In this document: positions 12,034 to 22,097 of the stretch, piece by piece | How positions within the stretch are numbered: the first letter of the stretch is position 1 | Layout of the letters: the number at the start of each line of letters is the position of its first letter | Assembly (NCBI GenBank): GCA_016169945.1 | Contig: JADLSH010000218.1 | Location: 248,001-312,000 of the forward strand | DNA: 64,000 nt | Direction: 5' to 3' | Source: Trachythela sp. YZ-2020 | Taxonomy: Eukaryota; Cnidaria; Anthozoa; Malacalcyonacea; Clavulariidae | The notes under the pieces: generated by a model | Databases searched by the model: none | What the model saw: the letters and a program-made list of their open reading frames with translations, nothing else | What the model was told of the DNA's origin: nothing | Translations under genes and position numbers: made by a program

Positions 12034-14336
12034 ATGCCACTTAACTGTGTTATACTTGGGTGTACAAACAGGGGTATTCCTCACCATGGACAGGATGCTA
12101 CTGTAGCTTTTCACAGGTAATGACAATTATTTCCTTACATTAACAAGATAAAAAAACAACCCACGGAAAGGATATCTTAATATTTAATAAAACAGATTAA
12201 AATTACATTTCTTGTACTGAAATCTACAAGCATATACTTTATCATTATTTTTGGCTATCATTGCTTTTACAATGACAACAGGATCTATATTTTTGCATCT
12301 TTGCCCGCACAGACGAGCAATTTTTCCTTGACAAGTTTTCCTGGTTCAAAAGTTGGCATGACCAGGTTTTGAACCAGGCTCCTTGTCAAGGAAAACTTTT
12401 CAATTTTTTCACGTACACACTAGCAAATAAAACTTGTCAAGGAAAAATTACTCGTCTGTGCGGGGCTTAAGTGTAACCCTTACATGCTGAAAACCACAGC
12501 ACAAACCATGTAGAATCATTTTTTCAGTACTACAGTACCAATAAGTCCAAATTGGCTGCTCACAATATATGTATGTTGTAACTATTATAGATTTCCAATG
12601 AAAGATAAGCCTGCCTTAGAGCAGTGGGAGCATTTTGTTCAAGAAGCCAACAGGCCCAATATACTTAAAGAACCATGGAGGGCAACCAGTGCTAGCCGTA
12701 TTTGCAGCCACCACTTCCAAGTAACAGATTACATCATCCCTCCTTCACTGAATGGGTCATGTCGACTAAAAAAGTATTTCATACCATCAAAGTCCCATGA
12801 CGCAGCAACCATGTTGTATACGACGATGCCCAACGAAACAAGATGCAGGCTGGACCTGTCGAACAAGAGACCAATCCCCCCAACTGATTTGGAAAACCTA
12901 TCGCCTCCAGAAAAAATCGCCAAAACTGCATCTACAGAAGAAAAAAGATGAGTTACAAACAAAACTTAGACAAAAAATACGCAACTTACAACAGCAATTA
13001 CGAAGGTCAAAACAGAAAGTCAAAACTATGAATGAAGTCATCAAAGTGTTGGAAGAAAGATCACTGATAAGTTCAAAAGAAGCAGAAAGTTTACAATCAA
13101 CATTTGAAAATAAACATCTTCAATTTCTGTATAATTTCAAAAACTTAAAAGCATCGCCATCAGGAAGGAGATATTCGGATGAAATAAAAGAATTTGCTTT
13201 GACTTTATACTTTTACTCACCGAAAGCATACAAATATGTTAGATCCATTATCCCATTGCCAAACCAATCTTTGATAAGAAGATGGTCAACTTCGTTTAAA
13301 TGTGACCCAGGCTTTATAGAAGAAGCATTCACATCCCTGTCTGATTTAATCTGTGGTTCACCAATTAACAAGGACTGCTGTTTGGTAATCGATGCGATGT
13401 CCATTCGTAAGCAGACCCTCTGGGATGCTGAAAAAGATCGGTACTCAGGATTTGTTGATCTTGGTGACGAAATTCATAATAATAAGTCGGCAAAACTGGC
13501 TTCCGAGGCATTAGTTTTTCTGTTGGTCGGAACGAGAAGTCACTGGAAATGTCCCATCGGATACTTTTTAGGAGATAAAATCAGTGCCAAAGACCAGGCA
13601 AAATTAGTATCAAAATCGTTGGAAATGGCAGCAAAGGCTGGACTAAAGGTATGGTCGGTGACGGCAGATGGTACAGCAGTCAACCTTAGAACATTTGAAA
13701 TTCTTGGTAGTAGTTTTAAGTGACATTTTATCCATGTGTGAACAGTTAAACGAAGAAGGGCATAGTGAATTTACCTCGAATGTTCTGTTTTATATCGCAG
13801 GGTACATTGTTTCCAAACTTGTAAAAACCCTGGTTTGTCCAGCATGCAAAAAGAGCCTTCTTCCTCTGCCAAAACAATTGCCTGCAAACTGACATGACTA
13901 TACTTCAACCATATATCATGAAGCAGGAAAGGCATCGTCATTTACCACATTTGTCAACAAGGGTGGTTTGCAGATCCCAGCAACATCTGTGTTTCGAACG
14001 GTCGAATACTGCGAGCACGTTTTCAAAGCTACTGTTACGGGTAAAGACGGCAAATATATAAGCAACGAGGGAAACCTGAAGAAAAAAATGATCGTGAACG
14101 TCTTCCAACACTTCACATTGGACTCAACATCTGAGCTGTTCACAGACCATGAAGATGATGACAACGAAATTCTAGTTGACGACCACAGAACAAATTTAAT
14201 GAAACGTGTCGCGGACAAATATTTCACGTTGCGGCTGTTCAGCTTTGGAAAGAAATACGTCAAAGAGATCGTAAATGAAGGGAAACAAAGTGATCGACAC
14301 TTGTTTAATAAAATTACTTTGTTTAATAATTATTAG
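12034..14336 (+). pseudogene. THAP-domain P-element-like transposase pseudogene (THAP9-like)
   Basis: Exon 1 (12034-12116) starts at an ATG in the frame of the THAP zinc finger (C5 and C10) and ends at an AG|GTAATG donor. Exon 2 begins at 12591 after TATTATAG and continues in frame through the tryptophan (EQWEHF) and the C..H pair (RICSHHF). A coiled coil follows, then an RNase H-like catalytic core with DAMSIRKQ and VTADGTAVN. The C-terminal block FYIAGYIVSKL with CPAC is present. Three lesions are visible: a one-base frameshift in the A-run near 12940, an internal deletion at about 13710-13722 that removes the middle of the catalytic and GTP-binding region, and a TGA at 13890-13892. THAP9/P transposases use GTP to cut and rejoin element ends. 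This copy cannot. Confidence 0.92.
12303..12466. mobile_element. 164-bp MITE in the transposase intron
   Basis: The inverted ends share CCCGCACAGACGAG and TTTTTCCTTGACAAGTTTT, about 37 bp per arm. The element lies wholly inside the intron of the P-type transposase, so it would not have disturbed the mRNA. A second, smaller inverted pair (CAAGGAAAA / TTTTCCTTG) lies inside it. No clear target duplication is seen. Confidence 0.7.
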
Positions 14337-14702
14337 GTTTGTAATACTACGTTAAAATAAAGAATTTACTCACTTGTTTTGATAAAATCTTTCAAAGTGT
14401 CGCTCGTACAAATTGTCGGAATTGCACATCGCCAAGTTGTTTCGTTAATAGCGTTTGTTTCCAAGCCGATTGGCAACTCCATTCGTATAACATTTTACTT
14501 GGTTGAATTTAAAATTAATTCCATTATAGTCCAATTAAACAAACAAAACATAAAATAAACAACAAATTTCTTTCAAATTCGCTCTGCTCGCACATTTGTT
14601 CTTGTTCTTCTCAAGACAAACAGCATGCTTCGCCCCCCACAACGATCTCGCGAGGGAATCGCGAATGAAAAATCGCGAGGGAATCGACGAGGTTGCGAGG
14701 GA

Positions 14703-14742
14703 GGACTTTACCTCCAGACACGCGTGTCTGGAGGTAAAGTCC
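14703..14742. repeat. Perfect 40-bp palindrome near the P-element right end
   Basis: The left half GGACTTTACCTCCAGACACG is followed directly by its exact reverse complement, with no loop. It lies about 60 bp inside the right end, next to short GAGGGAATCG-type direct repeats (14650-14700). P elements carry internal inverted repeats and transposase-binding sites in this zone. Whether this palindrome is such a site is inference. Confidence 0.9.
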
Positions 14743-14811
14743 CGCAAATTTTGGCTTCACGAAATTATTAGAAGGTAGCGTTCCAGTTATATTTAGTTCA
14801 CTGCTATAGAC

Positions 14812-15807
14812 TCACCATAGTTAATACCAATATCATCATTGCTGTTAATGTTGAACAATTCAAGCAGGTCTGTAATGGAGTACTGCATGACAGCATTAGT
14901 AACAGTAATATGGCTTTAGACATAATTATATGCGTCATGATGTCTATGCAAAATGGCAGGTGCTAATATACTAAGTAACCTGTGAATTGTCATAACGCTT
15001 TTTTGTAAAATGAAAGAATAATTTTCATCACAATTATCTCAGAGGCAGGATAGCGCATGAATGGCAATGCCACGATCGCCATTAAGGCATAATTATATAT
15101 AATTCATGCATGCTGTCAATATAATTGCCCACTTGAAAGCAAGCTGCTAAAAGCTTAAGTTAAACAGTATATTGTTTATGAAATGACGAGAGACTTTCAA
15201 TTAACATATACGAACGAGTAGCCGGCCTCATTAACGGAACGGTAAAATTGTTCTAATTCGCATCGCCGAAGCATGTTCACTATGGCTATATTATATTAGT
15301 ATAAACCTACTATTAGGCTATTACAAATTCAGCGTTCTGATTGGCTGCTCTACTAGTAGCGAAGAAGGAGAAAAAAACTTGTGAATCAGTTGCCTTTTAA
15401 GAAAAAAACTTCACAAAATGTCCTACTTTTTATTCCAGAATAAAGACTGCAAACAATCTTGCAAATTCCATGCAAAAAGGACGTATAATTTTGACGTTTA
15501 ACTCTATTTTTTACAGTTTTGAACTTGAAATTGACGGGCAAATTTATGAACATGGACGATTTTTGCTTATATTTCGAGCAAAATCATTGAAAACACATTC
15601 GCTTAAAATTATTTACCTATATTTTCTTCGCCTTTAAAGCATTTTCTAGAATTAAGAATGATTTCATCCATTTATAGCTATAAAATTTCAACATTTTTTC
15701 CCGTATTAAATTAATGTTATATTTTATGTACTTCGAAATTTCCCGCCATATTGTTTACAGTTTAAAAACAACTAACGTTTTGGTCTTTTTAAGCCATTTT
15801 TATTTAT
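14812..15807. other. Intergenic, nothing recognised
   Basis: AT-rich, without recognised genes or repeat ends. Confidence 0.5.
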
Positions 15808-16176
15808 TTACAAGCTTTGCCATAAATGACTGGTCATCCCTATATGGCTTATTGCCCCATTCACAGGGTCTGGACAATAGACAACATGAGTGACATTTAA
15901 CAAATGGACAGTTTTAAACGTTTGTCGTGGGACATTAATGTCATATATAAGTTCAGTCATGGCGCGATAATAGTTCAACAAATACGATTTAAATTGGCCA
16001 ATGGTAACGTCAGCTTCGCGGATATGAGGTGGTAAGCAATTATAGGTTCTAGGAGTTCTTTTGAAAAAGCTATTTCGTAAAGTTAAATATATTTTTTCAG
16101 TATTTAAACTTACAACTCGTATATTTTTAGTGAAGTTACTCGTGCGTTTGCCGTTTTGTAAACAGGAAGCCACCAC
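15808..16176 (-). pseudogene. 3' fragment of a non-LTR retrotransposon ORF2
   Basis: The 122-residue frame carries the C-terminal signature of LINE polyproteins: LRNSFFKRTPRTYNCLPPHI followed by FKSYLLNYY, which matches the usual SFFxRTPRLWNxLP...FKxxLxxYY pattern. Reverse transcriptase and endonuclease are absent, as expected of a 5'-truncated insertion. AT-rich sequence just after the stop (TGTAAATAAATAAAAATGG on the minus strand) may be the 3' end. Confidence 0.7.
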
Positions 16177-16245
16177 GAAAGTCGAAGGAAGCCACCTAAA
16201 TGCTCATGAATGCTTTTAAATTTCCCTAAAATTAAAGCTAGAAAA

Positions 16246-16980
16246 AGCGCGAAGCGCCGTGCGAGGGTACTAATTCTGCTCGGATATTTACACCCGGGTA
16301 TGTCGGATATTTACACCAGGTATCATGGACTGGACTGGACGTTTTTTTAAGTCATGCGCATGCGCGAGTTCAAGCCAAGAGAAAACTGGTAACTAGCAAC
16401 ATCATGACTGGCTAAAACAACGATTTTGTTTTTATATATGTATACGTCGTATTTGGCATTTTATTTTTGGCATTTATATGAATTTTTTTTTCAAAATCGC
16501 ACTCTGAGGTCGGGACATATTAATGCAAACAAATATTAAGTCTCCAAAACAAGATAAATAAAAATTCTTTAGAGGACTTTCACTTACTAAAGTCAATAGG
16601 AAAATAAATCAGTCGTAAGGCCGAGAAAGGACAGGATTTTCCACTTTTAAAGCGTTTTAAACGGGTAAGTGTTTATTTTGCATAATTGCTTTTTGAAAAT
16701 GCGTATACCTGTAGTTCATGCTGTGTGGTCAATACATGAATACAACATTGACTAATCTTAAAAATTGCTTTAGTATTAATTCAAATGCGTTATATAGAAT
16801 AAGAAACAACATATTTTATCTCAAAAACTTCATAGTATAAAAATACTTTTCAAAAAACAGTTGAAGTTTTATGACAATTTCGAAACGTTTTGTGAGACAT
16901 TTAAGATTGAATTTTATAGTAAATCAAAGCTAAAAGAGTACAAAATAACATACCTACTTTATACAGTCGGGCAATTGGTA
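16246..16980 (+). mobile_element. Helitron-like repeat copy A, both ends incomplete
   Basis: It starts inside the family at GCGCGAAGCGCCGTGCGAGG, lacks the first bases TCCCCGAGCC, and runs through the shared landmarks ATTTACACCCGGGTATG, TCATGGACTGGACTGGACG and TTTTAAACGGGTAAGTGT. It stops where copy B begins. No protein is encoded. Confidence 0.7.
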
Positions 16981-16981
16981 A

Positions 16982-17665
16982 TCCCCGAGCCGGCGCGAAG
17001 CGCCGTGCGAGGGTACTAATTCCGCTCGGATATTTACACCCGGGTATGTGAAAACATTGTGGAATGCAAAGTCGTCCGCCATTTTTTTTGTCATGGACTG
17101 GACTGGACGTTTTTTTAAGTTATGCGCATGCGCAAGTTCAAGCCGAGAGAAAACTGGTAACTAGCAACATCATGATTGGCTAAGACAACGATTTTGTTTT
17201 TATATGTATACGTCAGAAAAATAACTGCCATTTTGGCATTTTATTTTTGGCATTTATATGAAAACTTTTTTCAAAATTGTACTCTGGAGTCGGGACATAT
17301 TAATTCAGCAAAACAAGATAAATGAAAATGTTTTAGAGGACTTTCACTTACTAAAGTCAATAGGAAAATAAATCAGTCGAAAGGCCGAGAAAGGACAGGG
17401 TTTTCGAGTTTTAAAGCGTTTTAAACGGGTAAGTGTTTATTTTGCATACTTGCTTTTGCAGTTTTGCCGTCAATTGGCATGCACTACAGTTTGTGGTTTT
17501 GAAAATGCGTAGTTCATCCTGTGTGGTCAATACAACTTAAAAATTGTTTTACCAGTTGGTACAGAAAATAAAAGAAATATACAGTATTACAGTGTTCGCT
17601 TGCGTGTTACCATGGTTACAGTTGGTTCTAATGGCGAGGGGATTCTGCATGAATGTATTTCTAGT
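16982..17665 (+). mobile_element. Helitron-like repeat copy B, full length
   Basis: Starts TCCCCGAGCC directly after an A and ends TGTATTTCTAGT directly before a T. Three copies in the window share the 5' boundary and three 3' tails stop at the same CTAGT. A 5' TC, a 3' CTRRT and insertion between A and T are Helitron rules. A GGCGC-GAA-GCGCC hairpin lies near the 5' end, and the 3' hairpin is weak, so the assignment is tentative. No Rep/helicase is encoded. Confidence 0.6.
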
Positions 17666-17697
17666 TTCATAGTTCAAAGTGAAAATCTTATCACTAT

Positions 17698-17813
17698 TTT
17701 ACCAGTTTGTAGAGTGAAAATAAAATAAATATACAGTATTACAGTGTTTGCTTGTTTGGGAGAATATTTGTTAGTTCTAATGGCGAGGGGTTCTGTATGA
17801 ATGTATTTCTAGT
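17698..17813 (+). repeat. Second copy of the Helitron-like 3' tail
   Basis: Repeats about 115 bp of the copy B terminus, from the CAGTTTGTAGAGTG region through GAATGTATTTCTAGT, only ~30 bp after copy B ends. This looks like a tandem 3'-end duplication or an internally deleted neighbour insertion. Confidence 0.65.
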
Positions 17814-17925
17814 ACTAATACAATTTTCGTCTCGTTGACTATTTGCTAAAAGACAACGAGGCCGAGTTGTCTAATTGTTAAATAGCCAATTCGGTCTCGT
17901 TGTCTAATTGTTTTGAAGAAATCCT

Positions 17926-18684
17926 AATAATTAATAATAATAATATTAATAATTAATAATAATTAATAATAATAATATTAATAATAATAATAATAATCTA
18001 ATTAATATAATATTAATAATATTAATATAATAATAATGATAATAATATAATATAATATAATATAATATAATATAATATAATATAATATAATATAATATAA
18101 TATAATATAATATAATATAATATAATATAATATAATATAATATAATATAATATAATATAATATAATATAATATAATATAATATAATATAATATAATATAA
18201 TATAATATAATATAATATAATATATTATAATATAATATAATATAATATAATATAATATAATATAATATAATATAATATAATACAATATAATATAATATAT
18301 ATAATATATAATATAATATAATATAATAATATAATATAATATAATATAATATAATATAATATAATATAATATAATATAATATAATATAATATAATATAAT
18401 ATAATATAATATAATATAATATAATATAATATTAAATATAATATAATATTAAATATAATATAATATAATATAATATAATATAATATAATATAATATAATA
18501 TAATATAATATAATATAATATAATATAATAATATTAATAATAATATAATAATAATATTAATAATAATATTAATAATAATATTAATAATAATATTAATAAT
18601 AATATTAATAATAATATTAATAATAATTAATAATAATTAATAATAATTAATAATAATTAACATTAATAATTAATAATCTAATCG
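17926..18684. repeat. AT-only satellite, (TATAA)n core
   Basis: About 750 bp built only of A and T apart from a few isolated C or G bases. The core from about 18033 to 18530 is a TATAA pentamer tandem. It is flanked by looser TTAATAA/TAATAT repeats that read like decayed or different-period units. The long tyrosine/isoleucine frame on the minus strand is a by-product. The array length is likely to be unreliable in assembly. Confidence 0.97.
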
Positions 18685-18867
18685 TTTGCTGTTGAAGAAA
18701 TCCTAATTCATGTGCCAATGGCTACGGTTTTAATTCTGTTCAACCATTGTGTTTCAGGAAAAAAGCACGTATTGCGGTAATCTTTTTTAGTTTCAAAGCT
18801 ACTAATTTCAGATTAACAAGGTAGAATCACTGGCATAAGTGACCAGACACCTTTGTGACTCGCTTTA

Positions 18868-19040
18868 TGCCCGAGCACGCGCGAAGCGCGTGGCGAGGGT
18901 ACTAATTCCGTCCAGCTATTTACACCCAAGCAATGCGAGCACAGCAGAGCGGAGTTCAAAGTTCTGAAAATGAATAACAAAATGTATGACATGGACGGCT
19001 TCGTACGTTGTGCGCAAACGCGAATGTCATTCTGCAAAGT
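18868..19040 (+). repeat. Diverged fragment of the Helitron-like family
   Basis: Shares GCGCGAAGCGC, GCGAGGGTACTAATTCCG and TATTTACACCCA with copies A-D, and later GACATGGACGG, but is strongly diverged. No ends are preserved. Confidence 0.5.
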
Positions 19041-19179
19041 TTTTTTTTAAATTTTTTATACCAAATCAAATTTTGCGACAAAAATATTCAGAAAAACTAT
19101 ACAATAACAGCAATTTTATGAGTGGCGAAAGTACGAGCGGTGAAAATATAAACCAGGCGAATATACGGCTCTCTAAACG

Positions 19180-20131
19180 GCCATTGTCTAAAACGCGATA
19201 TGGAACATCTGGAACACCGAGTTTTTCTTAAATGCCCCATTAAACGCGGCACTTTCCACAAGTCCAAAGACGAACGACTTGGGCAGTAAACCACTGAAAA
19301 TGTTATCCTACTGTAAAGAAGGGTTGCCTGCAGGAATAATAAAACTTTTAGGTAAATATCTGGTCCCTTTTTCAGTGCCACTTCATGAGCCACCGAGACG
19401 CTTAGGTCAACTTTCACTTTACGCACTTTCAAGCACGCATCTGTCAGTTTAACTAGCTTTAAAGGCTGCACCTGCCACGGACGACATGAGGCAAAACTCA
19501 TCGCTAGCACGATTCAGAACAACTTTTAAATCCACATAACTGAGCAACAGACGCTCCGAAAAGAACACATCGCAAAACACGGGACCGGCCATTTCCACAG
19601 TACCACTCTCCTTGCTAAACTCATATCTTGCATTTAGACCATGATTTGCTGCTGCACCGGCTAAAGATGTGTCAGCAACATCCATTTTTCCCGGCTGTCC
19701 CTATAATACATTTGTGCCGTAATTTGAGATCTCTTGGCACTTGAATCATAGCTCAAAAGTGTCTCAAGATAAGTGCGGTACGCATAGGTCCCAGTTGCTT
19801 GAGTGACTTGCTTCCCTTTCAAAAACACATCGACTTGTTTAAACAAATTGTGTAAAAAATTGTTAATAGGGCCCACTTTTGTGTCCGCATCAAGATCTGT
19901 GCCATCGGCCATTGTTACTTTCGCCCTAACCACCAAAATTGTCTTTCACAAGTCAATGTACTCTTCAGACCTACGGACAAAAAAGTAATGGGTCCATGGC
20001 CCCCGATACTTGAGACTGGTTGGTGGTCGATCCAAAGGCTTTTATCGAGGCTCACTTGCGTTGGAGGCATGCTAAAATTATCGAGCTCAGCCTTTGTACA
20101 TTCTAACGATTTTTGAATGCACAAAATCCAT
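19180..20131 (-). pseudogene. Major capsid-like protein of an integrated Maverick/Polinton-like virus, decayed
   Basis: Reading leftward, successive short frames match one protein family common in invertebrate genomes next to Polinton-type integrases. The N-terminal block has ECTKAELDNF and PPTQVSLDK, the middle has GTDLDADTKVGPINNFLHNL, and later blocks have DVFFSERLLL and VRKVKV...AHEVAL. The family is taken to be the double-jelly-roll major capsid protein of adintovirus/Polinton-like elements, which is family knowledge and not proved here. At least four frame changes are seen (near 20115, 19935, 19670 and 19400), so no intact product is possible. It follows the small virion-protein gene with a short overlap. 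Confidence 0.7.
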
Positions 20132-20411
20132 AATTAACCAAATATGTCTTTAACTTGAGTTGTTTTACGTCTCTTGACCTGTTTCCTTCTGGAGGTTGAT
20201 TATTTACAGCCTTTTTCTTCACAACATTCGCCGCCTCATTCATCCGAGACCTTGCAGCATCTTTTACATTCATTTTACCTGACAAAACGTCTCCTAAAAC
20301 ATTCGCACCCGTATTCAAAGCAACTCTCCCCAACGTCTTCGCTCCACTCTTAACCATAGGCATTACAGCTCTAGCCACACTTCGAAATAATCCACCAAGA
20401 CCATACCCCAT
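20103..20411 (-). pseudogene. Minor virion-like protein (glycine-rich, amphipathic N-terminus)
   Basis: The frame opens with MGYGLGGLFRSVARAVMPM, then a run of small and basic residues including SGAKTLGRVAL and NVLGDVLSGK. Short GLGGLF-type basic proteins sit beside the major capsid gene in Maverick/adinto-like elements and are compared with adenovirus core or membrane-active minor capsid proteins. That role is inferred. The frame is open for 102 codons and its end overlaps the capsid gene start. It is listed as a pseudogene because the locus around it is broken. Confidence 0.55.
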
Positions 20412-20512
20412 TTGACCGTGCCCACGTTGCCACGGACTGCCACAGGCATCCCATTTCCCAGTTGCTGATCCAAATAATAACGTACGTATTGATTTTCGTG
20501 AGTCATTTTTAA

Positions 20513-20872
20513 CTAGGTAAAGTAAAGTGATTTTCTTTGCCTAAGGTGGAGTGTCGCTAACACCTTTCCACGTTCAAATGACATTGGATTGCCTGTACCA
20601 TCTCTTAAAAGAATCTGCACATCCTCAAACGATTTAATTTGCATAGGTACATACTGTATGTTTGAAAACTTCTTGCTAACCACTTCACCCAATTTTCCTT
20701 GAACTGGAATATTTCTAAGAAGCTTAGCGTTTGTGTCCCCCATAACTTGTGGTCGCACAATATCACAGTAAACATATATCGTCATCGATCCATTAAAATC
20801 CGCAACATAAGGACTGACGGTTGTCTTAGTAATCTTCAACTCCTCCCCACCAAATCCAAGGATAATAGACAT
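20513..20872 (-). pseudogene. Conserved structural-cluster protein of the same viral element
   Basis: The 119-codon frame contains IYVYCDIVRPQVMGDTNAKL and FERGKVLATLHLR. This YCDIVxPQxxGD...LLR signature recurs in proteins encoded next to the capsid genes of Maverick-like insertions in invertebrates. The function is not established; a penton- or vertex-type protein is possible. The frame is open, starts at ATG and ends normally, so this is the least damaged gene of the fragment. It lies between the integrase tail and the minor virion gene, all on the minus strand. Confidence 0.6.
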
Positions 20873-21015
20873 TTTACCCGTTATAACTAACTACTAACCA
20901 TTTTTCAAGAGAACTGTCACTTTCTCAGTTCGTGCATTAAACATCATCGTAATGTTCCCCTTGCAGTCCTTCATCGTGGATGACAGTGTAAGAATGAATA
21001 AAAACAACAAATTCA

Positions 21016-21256
21016 ATGGTTTTTAATATTTACTCATTTCAGAAGCATACACCCATCAATTAAATGTTTTAGGATACCCTAACCACTTTACAAAATACAT
21101 AACATTTTTTCCTTTTCCACGCTTCTTAAGAGTCTCCTCAACTTCGTACATGTCGTCATGCTTAATGATTTTTTGTAGCTCTTTATCATAGAATGTCCCC
21201 TTCAACTCTTCTCCATCGTAATCTTTAAGTTTGTACACTGGTGGCTCCCTGAGCAC
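21016..21256 (-). pseudogene. C-terminal tail of a Polinton-type integrase (chromodomain)
   Basis: The block LREPPVYKLKDYDGEELKG, then FYDKELQKI, leads into a chromodomain-like YEVEETLKKRGKG...YFVKWLGYP. This is the usual C-terminus of Maverick/Polinton integrases. The catalytic zinc-finger and DDE part is absent, so the gene is cut at its 5' side, next to the TPR gene that begins 16 bp away. A stop codon replaces a residue inside the chromodomain after PKTFN, just before the WV pair. Confidence 0.72.
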
Positions 21257-21271
21257 ACACGTGAAGACGTC

Positions 21272-22097
21272 ATGTTGTTATCCGGTGGTAGTGCAGCGAA
21301 ACTAGGTTGTTATGAAGGAATTTCACTTATTTCCAAAGGAAATATAGGGTCAGGTATTGAGCGTATTGAAGAACATCTTGACGGATTACAAAAATGCGCT
21401 GATCAGCAACTTGTAAAATGCTTATGCCTGCAGCTTCTTTCACTTATTTACACTGATTTGAAAGAGTACAGCAAATCGAGCAACTTCAGGAAAAAGGCTA
21501 TCGAGGTTTGTGAAGAAATTGGTAATTACAATCTCTTTTTAATTGCTGATTGTGAGCAAACGTTGCCTGCGACGCAAACGAAAGATAAAAGTGAGCAATT
21601 AATATTGTTTGTCAATCTTTTATTTATGCGGTCCGCACAATCTTTAAGTGATGAGACAAAACTATACTTCCTCAATTTTTTTCATAAATTTCAACAACAG
21701 CTAGTTGAGAGTAACCCATTTGGTTCAGAATATCTCTTTCAAATAATCATGTATAGTGATTACTCTTTAGCTATCCTTGGTTTGATTGCAGGACAAGAAG
21801 CTCTTTTGGATGAAAAGATAAAGTCTCTTAAACAATCAGTGAAGTCTGAAAGAACATTTCCGAGTATGTCGGAGGTGTCTGGGACTTGGTGTCATTCGCC
21901 TGGTCGATTGTTCAATTGCTATGCTCTAAAAATGATTAGTGACGATTATGCAGAAAACCGTAGTTTGGATGTTGACACATGCGGTGACGCACTTGATCTT
22001 TCACTTAAACGGTATGGTAAACAGCAAGAAAACACGGCGTTCTTTTACCTTAAAATGTGCTTGGCTGAGAATTATGCCGAAAATTACACTTCTTCTC
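21272..22097 (+). pseudogene. TPR-array gene, 5' part, broken by a transposon
   Basis: The open frame begins MLLSGGSAAKLGCYEGISLI and continues as helical-repeat protein with TPR-like pairs (LVKCLCLQLLSLIYTDLKEY, ENTAFFYLKMCLAENYAENY). It stops being host sequence at 22097, after an ACT TCT TCT codon run, where a transposon starts. The same 10 bases recur in the same reading frame at 24461, after which the TPR protein continues. Without the insertion and one duplication, the two parts make one continuous frame of about 698 codons. The start is the first ATG; the true 5' end may lie further upstream, disrupted by the adjacent viral fragment. Confidence 0.8.

Larger units (their letters stand above)
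11408..14803 (+). mobile_element. THAP/P-type DNA transposon, complete ends, inactive
   Basis: An exact 8-bp duplication CTATAGAC flanks the element (11400-11407 and 14804-14811). TIRs of 33 bp start CAGTGAA and share ATATAACTGGAACGCTACC, with two mismatches between ends. CA ends and an 8-bp TSD are P-superfamily hallmarks. The interior holds a two-exon THAP-domain transposase pseudogene on the plus strand, with a MITE in its intron and a 40-bp palindrome near the right end. A possible AATAAA lies at 14356-14361. Confidence 0.93.
19180..21260 (-). mobile_element. Truncated, endogenised Maverick/Polinton-like virus
   Basis: Four collinear minus-strand genes lie in the order integrase tail, conserved structural protein, minor virion protein, major capsid. 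No polymerase B, ATPase, protease or terminal inverted repeats are seen, so this is one end or an internal piece of an element that would normally be 15-20 kb. The left side fades into the AT satellite and Helitron-like region, and the right side stops against the TPR open frame. Confidence 0.7.

Noticed and set aside
18022..18285. Long Tyr/Ile frame
   Set aside because: By-product of the TATAA pentamer satellite.
20699..20890. Plus-strand frame opposite the viral structural gene
   Set aside because: Shadow of the minus-strand frame at 20513-20872.
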